This document shows, piece by piece, positions 8,933-16,860 of a stretch of DNA of 42,001 nucleotides. Origin of the DNA: M30B66 sp040882555 (GTDB lineage: Bacteria > Bacteroidota > Bacteroidia > M30B66); contig JBBEBC010000025.1 in NCBI GenBank assembly GCA_040882555.1, positions 1 to 42,001 on the forward strand. The letters are read 5' to 3'. The translations under genes were made by a program, and so were the position numbers. The first letter of the stretch is position 1. The number at the start of each line of letters is the position of its first letter. The notes below the pieces were generated by a model, which was not told where the DNA came from, searched no databases, and saw only the letters and a list, made by a program, of their open reading frames with translations.

Positions 8933-8940
8933 TATTTTTG
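8933..8940 (+). promoter_or_regulatory. Promoter -7 box of the CCA-adding enzyme gene
   Basis: TATTTTTG matches TAnnTTTG and ends eight bases before the GTG start at 8949. It overlaps nothing but the short gap after the GT9 gene. A clear -33 TTG is not seen. Confidence 0.5.
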
Positions 8941-8948
8941 CCGAAAGC

Positions 8949-10394
8949 GTGGCAACACTCAAATTAATAGACCCCATTTTCGAACTGCTTTCAAAAACAG
9001 CTTCCACCAAAGGCGTAAATGCTTTTGTTATTGGAGGTTATGTGCGAGATTTATTACTCGATCGAGGAGAAAAGAAAGACATTGATATCGTGGTAGAGGG
9101 AAGCGGAATTGAATTCGCTAAATCCGTTTCAGCAGCGATGGGTAAGGATGTGAAAGTGCACGTTTTCAAGAATTTTGGCACAGCAATGATTCATACAGAA
9201 GCTATGGAACTTGAATTTGTTGGAGCTAGAAAAGAGTCCTATCGGCTCGATTCGAGGAAGCCAATTGTAGAAGATGGCACTTTGCAGGAGGACCAGGAAA
9301 GAAGAGACTTTACCATAAATGCAATGGCTGTTCAGCTTTACCCCTTAACGGGGGAAGTGATTGATCCTTTTGGAGGCATCGAGGATTTGCAGCAGAAACT
9401 CATAAGAACACCCTTAGATCCAGATAAGACGTATAGCGATGATCCGTTAAGAATGCTTAGAGCGATTCGTTTTGCTAGTCAATTGAACTTTGAAATAGAT
9501 GAAGCTTCTCTAGAATCGATGAAACGAAATGCGGATCGATTGAAAATTGTTTCTCTGGAGAGGATTACAGACGAGCTCAACAAAATCATTTTATCTAAGC
9601 AGCCCTCCATAGGATTTAAGCATTTATTCAATACCGGACTACTTCATCAATTCTTCCCTGAAATGGTTGCACTTCAAGGTGTGACCGTTATAAAAGGAAA
9701 AGCTCATAAAGATAATTTCTACCATACACTTCAAGTTCTGGACAATATCTCAGAGAATACAAATTCTCTTTGGCTAAGGTGGGCAGCTATTCTTCATGAT
9801 ATTGCCAAGCCTGCCACGAAAAGATTTGAGGCTGATCATGGATGGACATTTCATGGTCATGAGGATAAGGGAGCACGCATGGTTCCAACAATTTTCAAAA
9901 AATTAAAGCTTCCCTTAAATGAGAAGATGAGATTTGTGCAGAAAATGGTCATGTTGCATCTCAGACCTATAGTTTTGAGCAAAGAATTAGTAACAGATTC
10001 GGCAGTTAGGAGACTTCTCTTTGAGGCTGGTGATGATATTGATGATTTAATGACTTTATGTGAAGCTGATATCACATCAAAAAATAAGGAGAAGGTAAGC
10101 AGGTATTTGGCTAACTTTGAAGTGGTTCGTCAGAAATTAGTTGAACTTGAGGAAAAAGATCGTTTGAGAAACTGGCAACCACCTGTAACTGGAATGGATA
10201 TCATGGCTACTTTTGGAATAAAGCCTGGAAAGGAAATAGGAATCATTAAAATGTCGATTAGGGAAGCCATTCTTGACGGAAAAATACCTAGTTCATTTGA
10301 CGAGGCATATAGTTTTATGCTTGAAGAAGGAAGAAGTCTTGGACTTAATCCTATCAAATATTTAAAATCATCTATAACAGAAAAGGAACTTTAG
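8949..10394 (+). CDS. cca: tRNA CCA-adding / poly(A) polymerase family nucleotidyltransferase with HD domain
   Basis: A 481-residue class II polymerase-beta-type nucleotidyltransferase. The head has VIGGYVRDLLL (near residue 29) and the metal-binding DIDIVVEG, followed by RRDFTINAMAV and the neck motif DPLRMLRAIRFASQL. The C-terminal half is an HD domain (LRWAAILHDIAKP, about residue 280, and GHEDKGA), which in this family has phosphohydrolase activity. Most bacteria with one such gene use it to add or repair the tRNA 3' CCA, and the tRNA-Leu gene in this window indeed lacks an encoded CCA. The start is GTG at 8949, eight bases after a promoter box. It is followed 5 bases later by the pRiA4b-type gene and then miaA, a tRNA-maturation run. 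Confidence 0.9.
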   Translation: MATLKLIDPIFELLSKTASTKGVNAFVIGGYVRDLLLDRGEKKDIDIVVEGSGIEFAKSVSAAMGKDVKVHVFKNFGTAMIHTEAMELEFVGARKESYRLDSRKPIVEDGTLQEDQERRDFTINAMAVQLYPLTGEVIDPFGGIEDLQQKLIRTPLDPDKTYSDDPLRMLRAIRFASQLNFEIDEASLESMKRNADRLKIVSLERITDELNKIILSKQPSIGFKHLFNTGLLHQFFPEMVALQGVTVIKGKAHKDNFYHTLQVLDNISENTNSLWLRWAAILHDIAKPATKRFEADHGWTFHGHEDKGARMVPTIFKKLKLPLNEKMRFVQKMVMLHLRPIVLSKELVTDSAVRRLLFEAGDDIDDLMTLCEADITSKNKEKVSRYLANFEVVRQKLVELEEKDRLRNWQPPVTGMDIMATFGIKPGKEIGIIKMSIREAILDGKIPSSFDEAYSFMLEEGRSLGLNPIKYLKSSITEKEL

Positions 10395-10399
10395 AAATT

Positions 10400-11164
10400 A
10401 TGAGCATACTACGTTTTCGAATAACATTTGAAGATTATGACGATGTTCACAGGGATATCGACTTTGAAGCAAATCACACTTTTGCCGATCTTTTTTTAGA
10501 ACTGCTAACAGCTGTAGGTTTTGATAACAAACATACCGGAGAGTTTTTCCTGGCCGACCATAATTGGAGAAAAGGAAATAGTATTGGTTCCATTAGCGGA
10601 AAGAATCAGTCTGCTCTTAAGAAGGTAGAACTTGTTGATCATATTGATGACCCACATCAAAAATTTCTTTTTGTCTATGATGAAAATGTGAAATGGGGAT
10701 TTCAGATTGAATTGATTCGAATTATTAGTTCTCCTGAATATAAAGCAAGCTATCCGAAAATTTCTGTCTCATTTGGAATGCCTCCGATTCAGTATAAAGA
10801 AGAGCTCATTATACCAGTTAGAGAAGAGAAAGAAGAAGACGGCAGAGGAAAAAGATCGAGAAAGAAACCTGATAATGAGGAGGATGCGCTATTGGCTATG
10901 CTCGGAAGCATGAAGAAGGATGAAGATGATGACTCTGCTGCTGCAGAGGATGAAGAAGCTGCAGAAGATGAAGAAGCTGCGCTAGAAGAAGAAGATTTAG
11001 AAACGGACACAGAAATATCTAAGCTGGCAGAAGAGTTTAATAATACCACAGAAATTGAAAGCGATTCATCTTCTAATTATGGCGATAGTGATGACGATGA
11101 TGAATTTGGCTCTGATGATTATGACGAAGATTACGGAGGCAGCTCCGACTACGAAGAGAATTGA
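10400..11164 (+). CDS. pRiA4b ORF-3-like domain protein with a long acidic tail
   Basis: A 254-residue protein. The first roughly 140 residues resemble the plasmid pRiA4b ORF-3 domain (LRFRITFEDYDDVHRDIDF, the FADLFLELL helix, WGFQIELIRI). From about residue 142 onward it turns into a highly charged tail: first Lys/Arg/Glu, then Asp/Glu/Ala and finally Asp/Ser/Tyr/Gly, with a short tandem repeat AEDEEAAEDEEAA. Such a tail is predicted to be disordered. The gene sits 5 bases after the CCA enzyme and its TGA overlaps the miaA ATG (TGATG), so it is translated together with two tRNA-modification genes. Function unknown; an RNA- or protein-binding accessory role in tRNA maturation is inference from context. 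Confidence 0.82.
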   Translation: MSILRFRITFEDYDDVHRDIDFEANHTFADLFLELLTAVGFDNKHTGEFFLADHNWRKGNSIGSISGKNQSALKKVELVDHIDDPHQKFLFVYDENVKWGFQIELIRIISSPEYKASYPKISVSFGMPPIQYKEELIIPVREEKEEDGRGKRSRKKPDNEEDALLAMLGSMKKDEDDDSAAAEDEEAAEDEEAALEEEDLETDTEISKLAEEFNNTTEIESDSSSNYGDSDDDDEFGSDDYDEDYGGSSDYEEN

Positions 11165-12084
11165 TGAGAAAACCGCTTGTGATAGTTGTCACAGGTCCCA
11201 CTGGTTCAGGTAAAACTGCCTTCAGTATAAGACTTGCTAAAAAATTGAACTGCAGTATTATTTCAGCAGATTCAAGGCAAGTATTTAAAGAAATACCCAT
11301 AGGTAGCGCTGCACCTACAAATGAAGAACTTAATGAGGTAAAGCATTATCTTGTTGGGAGTCATTCGATTAACGACAAGTTTAATGCAGGTGTTTTTGAG
11401 AAAGAAGCTTTAAAGATTCTAGAAAGTTTATTCAAAGAAAATAACATACAACTAGTATGTGGCGGTACGGGTTTATATATCAAAGCTTTACTAGAAGGAC
11501 TAGATAACATCCCTGATTCTTCTGATGAAATAAGGACGGAATTAGATGAGATTTGGGAAAGCGACCCAGAAGTTTTGAAAAAACAATTACAGGAATTAGA
11601 TCCTGAATATTCAAAAATTACTGATCTCTCAAATAAGCAAAGAGTAATTCGCGCTTTGGAAGTAATTCAACTTAGCGGAAAAACCTATAGCTCATTTAGA
11701 AAAAGTAGTCAAAAGGCTCGTGATTTTGATTATGTAATTCTCGCAATGGAATTGCCAAGAGAAGAGCTTTATCAAAGAATTAATAGACGGTCAGAATTAA
11801 TGATTGAGGCAGGATGGATTAAGGAAGCTCGAAATGTATTTCCTTTTAGAGAGGTGAATGCTCTACAAACAGTTGGTTTCAGAGAACTATTTGAGTTTTT
11901 CGATGGCAGATTAAGTCAGGAAGAGGCGATCGAAAAAATAAAAATTAATACTCGCCGATATGCGAAACGCCAATTAACTTGGATTAGGAATCAACAAGAA
12001 GTTAGTTGGGTAAATCCTGAAATAGAAACAGAGTCAGTGATAAAAATAATAAAGGATAGATTTAGCTTAGACGAGCTTTCCTGA
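11164..12084 (+). CDS. miaA: tRNA dimethylallyltransferase
   Basis: Adds a dimethylallyl group to A37 of tRNAs that read codons beginning with U, including the tRNA-Leu(TAA) encoded in this window. The 306 residues show the P-loop GPTGSGKT near residue 12, SADSRQVFKEIPIGSAAP, the GGTGLYIKALLEGL block and the C-terminal QTVGFRELFEFFDG with RRYAKRQLTWIRNQ, all family hallmarks. The start is ATG at 11164, sharing one base with the stop of the upstream gene; the TTG just before it is less likely. It is the last gene of a three-gene run with the CCA enzyme. Its 3' end overlaps the convergent Ric-like gene by 23 bases. Confidence 0.96.
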   Translation: MRKPLVIVVTGPTGSGKTAFSIRLAKKLNCSIISADSRQVFKEIPIGSAAPTNEELNEVKHYLVGSHSINDKFNAGVFEKEALKILESLFKENNIQLVCGGTGLYIKALLEGLDNIPDSSDEIRTELDEIWESDPEVLKKQLQELDPEYSKITDLSNKQRVIRALEVIQLSGKTYSSFRKSSQKARDFDYVILAMELPREELYQRINRRSELMIEAGWIKEARNVFPFREVNALQTVGFRELFEFFDGRLSQEEAIEKIKINTRRYAKRQLTWIRNQQEVSWVNPEIETESVIKIIKDRFSLDELS

Positions 12085-12811
12085 GCAAGCTTGCGCTAAG
12101 GCTTTTCTCAATCTCCTGCGCTCTTGGGATAAGGATTTCATCTTCTACTTTACCATGAGTAAGCAAATCAATTTCAAACATTCTGAGCTCATAAAACAAA
12201 GTGGTAATTTGAATTTTATGATTATTTGCTTCAGAATAATTATTAAGTCTTCTTCTAATCTCACCTAATTCATCTTCAACATGATGGTGTTCGTTGATGA
12301 AACGAGTGATCGAGTTTTGTTCAAGCAAATTGAAGAGTTGTAGACTGCTTAAGTCCTCACCTGCACATTTAATTAACCTTAAGACATAAGGGAATAAATC
12401 GCGCTCCTCAATGCAAATGTGAGCATACATATCTCTTTTGTAATCTTGGAAATAGTCTTTTAAGAGATATAGATGAACATCAAACTTTCCGTAATGATCA
12501 ACAAGCAAATCAATAAACTGCTCAATCCTAGGAAGTCTTGAATTAATATAATAGACATGCGTCTTTATCAGATATTCAATAATAGACTGAAGTGGAAGTT
12601 TAGAAAGTTCTTCTTTGGGAAAATAATTGTTTTCTCCAAAAGCTTTCAGCATTTCTAAAAGCAGACTCATGTCAACCTGATCTTTCTCACAAGCCTTCTC
12701 AAGTGTGAGCGTCCATTTGGAATATGAGATACCAAAACGGTCTACAACCGAAGCTAATAAGGGATTATCCTTAACAATATCAAGAAGTACAAGGTCTTTT
12801 GTAATGGTCAT
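12062..12811 (-). CDS. Ric/ScdA-like di-iron protein (hemerythrin domain)
   Basis: A 249-residue cytoplasmic protein. Residues about 8-60 (DIVKDNPLLASVVDRFGISY) look like the short N-terminal domain of ScdA/YtfE, and residues about 95-240 carry spaced His/Glu residues of a hemerythrin-like four-helix bundle: YAHICIEERDLFP, INEHHHVEDELGEI and LTHGKVEDEILIP. Family members repair iron-sulfur clusters after nitrosative or oxidative stress. Here the first domain lacks the Cys usually found in ScdA, so activity may differ. It has its own canonical promoter (12836-12865). The last 23 bases overlap the end of miaA on the other strand, leaving no room for a terminator between them. Confidence 0.82.
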   Translation of the reverse strand: MTITKDLVLLDIVKDNPLLASVVDRFGISYSKWTLTLEKACEKDQVDMSLLLEMLKAFGENNYFPKEELSKLPLQSIIEYLIKTHVYYINSRLPRIEQFIDLLVDHYGKFDVHLYLLKDYFQDYKRDMYAHICIEERDLFPYVLRLIKCAGEDLSSLQLFNLLEQNSITRFINEHHHVEDELGEIRRRLNNYSEANNHKIQITTLFYELRMFEIDLLTHGKVEDEILIPRAQEIEKSLSASLLRKARLS

Positions 12812-12835
12812 ATTTATATCCGAACGTTAAAGATA

Positions 12836-12865
12836 CAAAATTATTGAATAGATATATTACTACAA
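12836..12865 (-). promoter_or_regulatory. Promoter of the Ric-like gene
   Basis: On the minus strand TTG (12865-12863), a 19-base spacer and TAATTTTG (12843-12836), an exact TAnnTTTG with canonical spacing. The leader to the start at 12811 is about 20 bases. Confidence 0.7.
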
Positions 12866-12880
12866 AAAAGCATATTTTTC

Positions 12881-13795
12881 TTACATCACCTCAAAAACAA
12901 ATCCGTCGTGAACGGCCTTTGTATTCGCAAATATGGCTTTAGCTTGAGATTCAATTATTTCTGTATCTCGGTATCTTGAGGAGAAATGTCCAATAAAAAG
13001 CTGTTCAACTTCTGCTTGTTTGGCAACTTCTGCTGCTTGAGATGCTGTACTGTGAAATGTAAGTTGCGCGCGTTCTAAGAGCTCATCTTCGAACGTTGCC
13101 TCGTGATAAAGAGCTGTAACATGTTTAATTAATGGCAGCAAATCATCGTTAGGTGCTGTATCTGAACAGAAGGCATAAGAAACTGAGCGCGAAGGGTCCA
13201 ATGTGAGTATTTCATTTGGAATAACATCTCCATTGATATTAATGAAATCGGCTCCCTTTTTTATTTTTTTTCTTTCTGCAACAGGAACATCATAGAACTT
13301 AATCATCTCAGGCCTTAAGTTTCTTGGCCTTGTCTTCTCTTGAAATAAGAAACCAGAACAAGGTATTCGATGTCTGAGAGGTAAGCTGCTAATAGTATAC
13401 GAATCGGATTCAAGAATACTAGCTGAATGCGAAGTATCGATTTGATGATATTCTATTGGAAAACGCAATTCAGTTTCTGAATGCTTAAAAATACCATCTA
13501 GTATCTCAAATAAACCTGGAGGACCAAACACCTTTAATTTTTCTCTGCGTCCCATTAAATGCATGCTAGAGATAAGGCCTGGCAAACCAAAAAAGTGATC
13601 TCCGTGGAGATGAGAAATAAAAACAGCTTTTAGTTTGCTCATTTTCAGCCTATATTTTAAAAGCTGAGTCTGAGTTCCTTCTCCGCAATCAATCAAATAA
13701 TAATGTCCATGAATTTCAAGCCACTGGGAAGTAGGATTCCTAAATAAAGTTGGCGTAGCTGATCCGCAGCCAAGTATAGTGACGTGAATACTCAT
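12881..13795 (-). CDS. rnz: Ribonuclease Z
   Basis: A metallo-beta-lactamase-fold endonuclease that trims the 3' end of precursor tRNAs. The 304 residues contain the zinc motif SHLHGDHFFGLPG (His62, His64, Asp66, His67), the N-terminal ILGCGSATPT, the DCGEGTQ block and a C-terminal LFIGHFSSRY, which fit RNase Z rather than other members. I start at the ATG at 13795 (MSIHVTILG); a longer frame up to 13855 runs through a terminator hairpin and is not credible. In a genome where tRNAs lack an encoded CCA, this activity is needed before CCA addition. No clear TAnnTTTG box was found, so it may depend on read-through from the upstream genes. Confidence 0.95.
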   Translation of the reverse strand: MSIHVTILGCGSATPTLFRNPTSQWLEIHGHYYLIDCGEGTQTQLLKYRLKMSKLKAVFISHLHGDHFFGLPGLISSMHLMGRREKLKVFGPPGLFEILDGIFKHSETELRFPIEYHQIDTSHSASILESDSYTISSLPLRHRIPCSGFLFQEKTRPRNLRPEMIKFYDVPVAERKKIKKGADFININGDVIPNEILTLDPSRSVSYAFCSDTAPNDDLLPLIKHVTALYHEATFEDELLERAQLTFHSTASQAAEVAKQAEVEQLFIGHFSSRYRDTEIIESQAKAIFANTKAVHDGFVFEVM

Positions 13796-13808
13796 CTGAT
13801 AAAATAAA

Positions 13809-13838
13809 ATACCTGCTGACTTTGGAGTCAACAGGTAT
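13809..13838 (-). terminator. Rho-independent terminator of the T9SS cargo gene
   Basis: A 12-bp stem with one G-U pair (arms 13809-13820 and 13827-13838, six-base loop), followed on the minus strand by TTTATTTTAT. It lies between the T9SS cargo stop and the rnz start only 13 bases further on. Confidence 0.8.
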
Positions 13839-13857
13839 ATAACAAATAAAATCAAAA

Positions 13858-14763
13858 TCAGTTTCCTGAAACAACCATTCTTCTTGTAATGGCTTGTTTG
13901 CCATCGTTGATCGAGTAGAAATAGATTCCTGGAATAAGCTTGTCTGACTTGATAATGCTAGTGTTTAATCCTGATTCAGCATTGATATTCTTTTCAAGCA
14001 CAAGTTTACCCACCATATTTCTAACTTCAAGTTTAACAGGTTTACGTGAAGGTACGTTAAATCTGATTTCTGTGCTTGAAGAGAATGGATTCGGGAAATT
14101 ACCTACAACATTGAAAGATGCTGAGTTAATTTTCTGAGTAGAAAGGGGAGCGCACTCTGAACCTGTATTACTAGGTCTCACACGAACTTTATATCCAGCC
14201 ACTGGAATAGGACCAATTCCTGGAATAGCAGCTAAACTTGGATCTGATAACCAAACGTTAGATAAAAGATTATTTGCTAAAGGATTATTGGTAGAATGGA
14301 TTTTTACGTCTACAATCACTGTAAGCGGAAAATCTTGTCCTAGTGGGTTAGCTGCTATAATATCTTGTAAAGCAGATTGGCTAGCGAGGATAGAAACACA
14401 ACCCTGAACAGAAGTAAATGGTGGAGCTGAACCTACATTTTGCCAAATAGTTTGGTCAGGAATATATACAAATCCTGCTGGAAGACCTTCTACAGAGTTA
14501 ATTCTGAATGCCTCAATGTACCCTTCAACAGTTAAAGGAAAACCTTCAATCTGAACAGTAACATTTGTATCAGCACTGGTTTTGATATTAATAACTTGAT
14601 TGTAACCTTCTGAATCGTCAGCGTAGCCACAATCTAAATTTTGTGTTGTATCAGGCCAAACACCAAAAGTTGAATCTGCGAATTGAGGATCAGGAGAGCA
14701 CTGAGCCGAGGACTCTATGCTAAATCCAACTAGAATAGCTATTGAAAGTAAATATTTTATCAT
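13858..14763 (-). CDS. Secreted protein with a T9SS type A sorting domain
   Basis: A 301-residue protein with a signal peptide (MIKYLLSIAILVGFSIESSAQ). The last roughly 80 residues are a type A C-terminal sorting domain: NPFSSSTEIRFNVPSR, the VKLEVRNMVGKLV strand, SDKLIPGIYFYSI and a terminal KQAITRRMVVSGN. This targets the protein through the type IX system to the cell surface or medium. The middle (about 25-215) is not a fold I recognise; it is rich in Asn, Pro and Ser and has about five Cys. It starts 20 bases after the STAS gene and ends at its own terminator. The neighbours rnz, STAS and pyrB are housekeeping, so this gene looks like an insertion into an otherwise conserved neighbourhood (inference). 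Confidence 0.85.
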   Translation of the reverse strand: MIKYLLSIAILVGFSIESSAQCSPDPQFADSTFGVWPDTTQNLDCGYADDSEGYNQVINIKTSADTNVTVQIEGFPLTVEGYIEAFRINSVEGLPAGFVYIPDQTIWQNVGSAPPFTSVQGCVSILASQSALQDIIAANPLGQDFPLTVIVDVKIHSTNNPLANNLLSNVWLSDPSLAAIPGIGPIPVAGYKVRVRPSNTGSECAPLSTQKINSASFNVVGNFPNPFSSSTEIRFNVPSRKPVKLEVRNMVGKLVLEKNINAESGLNTSIIKSDKLIPGIYFYSINDGKQAITRRMVVSGN

Positions 14764-14783
14764 GTTACGTGGTTTGATTAGGA

Positions 14784-15155
14784 TTATTCGTCGTTAAGAT
14801 CTTTTTCAATAGACTCCATAAATAAGTAGTCAATTGCCTCACTTACTGTAGGAACTATTTGAAGCACAGGGTCTAATTGTGAAATAGTGATTAATTTTCT
14901 AACTGCAGGCTGTAATCCTGTGAGAATCAATGATCCGTTATCATTTTTGCAGAGGCGGTTTCCAACCAATACACAAGATAAGCCTGAAGAATCGCAGTAT
15001 CTTGTTTGCGTTAAATCAAGGATGATATTTGAAACCCCGTCTTTATTAATTAATAAAAGTTCCGATTTTAAATCAGGAGCAATAGTGCTGTCTAGCTTCT
15101 CTGCATTAACTCTTACGATAGTATAATGCTCTGTTTTTTCTTGCGTGAAGTTCAT
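14784..15155 (-). CDS. STAS-domain protein (anti-sigma factor antagonist-like)
   Basis: A 123-residue cytoplasmic protein that is a single STAS domain. The loop CDSSGLSCVLVGNR holds the serine pair where SpoIIAA/RsbV homologues are phosphorylated, after the strand SNIILDLTQTRY. Classical partners (RsbW/SpoIIAB-type kinases, sigma-B-like factors, PP2C phosphatases) are not in the window, so its target is unknown. I start at the ATG at 15155 (MNFTQEKTEHYTIV) because the promoter -7 box covers the upstream TTG at 15173. The promoter is canonical. The T9SS cargo gene follows after 20 bases and may be on the same transcript. Confidence 0.9.
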   Translation of the reverse strand: MNFTQEKTEHYTIVRVNAEKLDSTIAPDLKSELLLINKDGVSNIILDLTQTRYCDSSGLSCVLVGNRLCKNDNGSLILTGLQPAVRKLITISQLDPVLQIVPTVSEAIDYLFMESIEKDLNDE

Positions 15156-15170
15156 AATTAAAACTTTGCC

Positions 15171-15201
15171 CAAACCTAATGAAAAGGAATGAACCGTGCA
15201 A
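15171..15201 (-). promoter_or_regulatory. Promoter of the STAS gene
   Basis: Minus strand TTG (15201-15199), 20-base spacer, TAGGTTTG (15178-15171): both elements and spacing fit the Bacteroidota consensus. The leader to the ATG at 15155 is about 12 bases. Confidence 0.7.
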
Positions 15202-15242
15202 CGCTAATATAGAGCCATATTAAGACACTTTACTCACAATTT

Positions 15243-16163
15243 TTAATCAGGTCTACCAGCCAATAAATAAAGCACTGCCATTCTAACAGCAACACCGCTT
15301 TCGACTTGGTTCAAAATGATAGAAGACCTTCCATCAGCCACATCAGAGGTTATTTCAACACCGCGATTAATTGGCCCGGGATGCATGATTGTAATTTCTT
15401 TTGAGAGACTCTCGAGTACATCGGCCGAAAGGCCAAAAAGCATGGCATATTCTCTTAAAGAAGGGAAATACTGTGTTTCTTGTCTCTCTAGTTGAATTCT
15501 CAACATATTGGCAACATCACACCATTCTAATGCTTTTCTCAAGTTGGTTTCAACCTTAACACCTAAGGCATGTATATGCCTAGGAATGAGAGTAGGAGGT
15601 CCGCACACCATAACCTCAGCGCCCATGGCTTTAAGACAATAGATGTTAGATAAAGCTACCCTCGAATGAAGAATATCACCAACGATAACTATCTTTTTTC
15701 CAGCTACTTCTCCTAATTTCCGTTTAATAGTAAAAGCATCTAATAGAGCTTGAGTTGGATGCTCATGAGCTCCATCGCCAGCGTTGATTATTTTAGCATT
15801 TACTCGCTGAGATAGGAAATGGGCGGCTCCCGGTTTCGGATGCCTCATTACGACCATATCCACTTTCATTGCTAAAATATTATTCACTGTATCAACCAGC
15901 GTTTCACCTTTAGAAACAGATGATGAAGAAGCGCTAAAATTAATTACATCTGCCGAAAGGCGCTTTTCTGCTAGTTCGAATGATAATCTGGTGCGGGTAG
16001 AATTCTCAAAAAAGAGATTTACAATGGTTATATCTCTCAAAGAAGGCACCTTCTTAATTGGTCTGTTTATTACGTCTAAAAAAGTGTCGGCAGTTTGAAG
16101 AATTAAGTTAATGTCCTCGGTGCTGAGGTATTTAATTCCTAATAAATGCGGGACACTCAGCAT
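15243..16163 (-). CDS. pyrB: Aspartate carbamoyltransferase, catalytic subunit
   Basis: Joins carbamoyl phosphate and aspartate in pyrimidine synthesis; cytoplasmic. The 306 residues hold the carbamoyl phosphate motif STRTR at 55-59 within FFENSTRTRLSFE, the HPTQALLDAFT motif, and MHPGPINRGVEI. The family is 300-310 residues long. It starts two bases after pyrR, so the two are one operon. No regulatory subunit gene pyrI is adjacent. The pair pyrR-pyrB is read from the promoter at 16716-16723. Confidence 0.97.
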   Translation of the reverse strand: MLSVPHLLGIKYLSTEDINLILQTADTFLDVINRPIKKVPSLRDITIVNLFFENSTRTRLSFELAEKRLSADVINFSASSSSVSKGETLVDTVNNILAMKVDMVVMRHPKPGAAHFLSQRVNAKIINAGDGAHEHPTQALLDAFTIKRKLGEVAGKKIVIVGDILHSRVALSNIYCLKAMGAEVMVCGPPTLIPRHIHALGVKVETNLRKALEWCDVANMLRIQLERQETQYFPSLREYAMLFGLSADVLESLSKEITIMHPGPINRGVEITSDVADGRSSIILNQVESGVAVRMAVLYLLAGRPD

Positions 16164-16165
16164 AA

Positions 16166-16699
16166 TTATAAATCCTTATTTAAAAGTTCAACTTCTGCCA
16201 ATTCATTATCTGACCAATGAACTACAACTTTTTCAGAAAACACTGCATCTACCGTAAGGCCAACATAATCGGGCTGCACGGGCACATGGCGACTTAATCT
16301 TCTGTCTATTAAGACGAGTAATTCAACAGAAGCGGGTCGACCGAAATGTTGCAAAGCGTCAAGCGCAGCGCGAATAGATCGACCAGTGAAGAGGACATCA
16401 TCAATTAAAATTACTTTTTTATCGTCAACAACAAAATCGATATTAGTAGGCTGCGGAACCAAAGCCTTCTGGCGGAAATCGTCTCTAAAAAATGTGGTAT
16501 CTAGTTCTCCATACTTAACAGCCTTGCCAGTAAGAGTATTTAGCATATTTATTAGTGAACGTCCAAGCAGTATTCCTCTAGGTTGAAGTCCAATAATTAC
16601 AGAATTTTCAAATTCATCATGATTCTCAATAAGCTGATAACAGAGCCTAGTGAGAGTTCGCTGGTAGCGCTGATGATCTAAAATTAAGCGTGGCAACAT
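16166..16699 (-). CDS. pyrR: PyrR-type bifunctional regulator / uracil phosphoribosyltransferase
   Basis: A 177-residue phosphoribosyltransferase-fold protein. The PRPP loop is KKVILIDDVLFTGRSIRAAL, and VIIGLQPRGILLGR, LLVLIDRRLSRHVPVQPDYVG are PyrR hallmarks. In Firmicutes PyrR binds leader RNA of pyr operons in response to UMP. I start at the ATG at 16699 (MLPRLILDHQRY); the extended frame to 16813 is not plausible because it runs through the promoter box and into the rpsA terminator. The expected leader is only about 12 bases, so there is no room for a PyrR-dependent attenuator before this operon. It may act mainly as uracil phosphoribosyltransferase or bind RNA elsewhere. Confidence 0.93.
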   Translation of the reverse strand: MLPRLILDHQRYQRTLTRLCYQLIENHDEFENSVIIGLQPRGILLGRSLINMLNTLTGKAVKYGELDTTFFRDDFRQKALVPQPTNIDFVVDDKKVILIDDVLFTGRSIRAALDALQHFGRPASVELLVLIDRRLSRHVPVQPDYVGLTVDAVFSEKVVVHWSDNELAEVELLNKDL

Positions 16700-16715
16700 A
16701 TCAGAGTACTTGTGG

Positions 16716-16723
16716 CAAATATA
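16716..16723 (-). promoter_or_regulatory. Promoter -7 box of pyrR-pyrB
   Basis: TATATTTG on the minus strand, an exact TAnnTTTG, 16 bases before the pyrR start. TTGs at 14 and 30 bases upstream are outside the usual spacing, so the -33 element is unclear. Confidence 0.55.
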
Positions 16724-16809
16724 ATAAGAACAAGATGCAAAGGTTGTTCTAGCAAACATCAAAAGATAGAAGAGAATCAATTTTGTTAAAACAGTTTCTC
16801 CCAAAAACA

Positions 16810-16838
16810 ACAAACGCCCCGAAATTCGGAGCGTTTGT
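16810..16838 (-). terminator. Terminator of rpsA
   Basis: Stem of about 12 bp with one C/A mismatch (ACAAACGC.CCG paired with CGG.GCGTTTGT) and a small loop, followed on the minus strand by TTGTTTTTGG. It lies just after the rpsA stop. Confidence 0.8.
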
Positions 16839-16860
16839 GATATAAATTTAAAGAAAGAAA

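Noticed and set aside
10925..10990. Short tandem GATGAAGAAGCTGC-like repeat as a DNA repeat element
   Set aside because: It is in frame and encodes the AEDEEA acidic stretch; no sign of a mobile or CRISPR repeat.
10789..11049. Serine-rich 86-residue frame opposite the acidic gene
   Set aside because: Poly-Ser is the expected complement of GAA/GAT-rich codons in the acidic tail.
13796..13855. N-terminal extension of RNase Z
   Set aside because: It is coded by the terminator hairpin at 13809-13838.
16700..16813. N-terminal extension of pyrR
   Set aside because: It crosses the promoter box and begins inside the rpsA terminator; MLPRLILDHQRY is a proper PyrR start.
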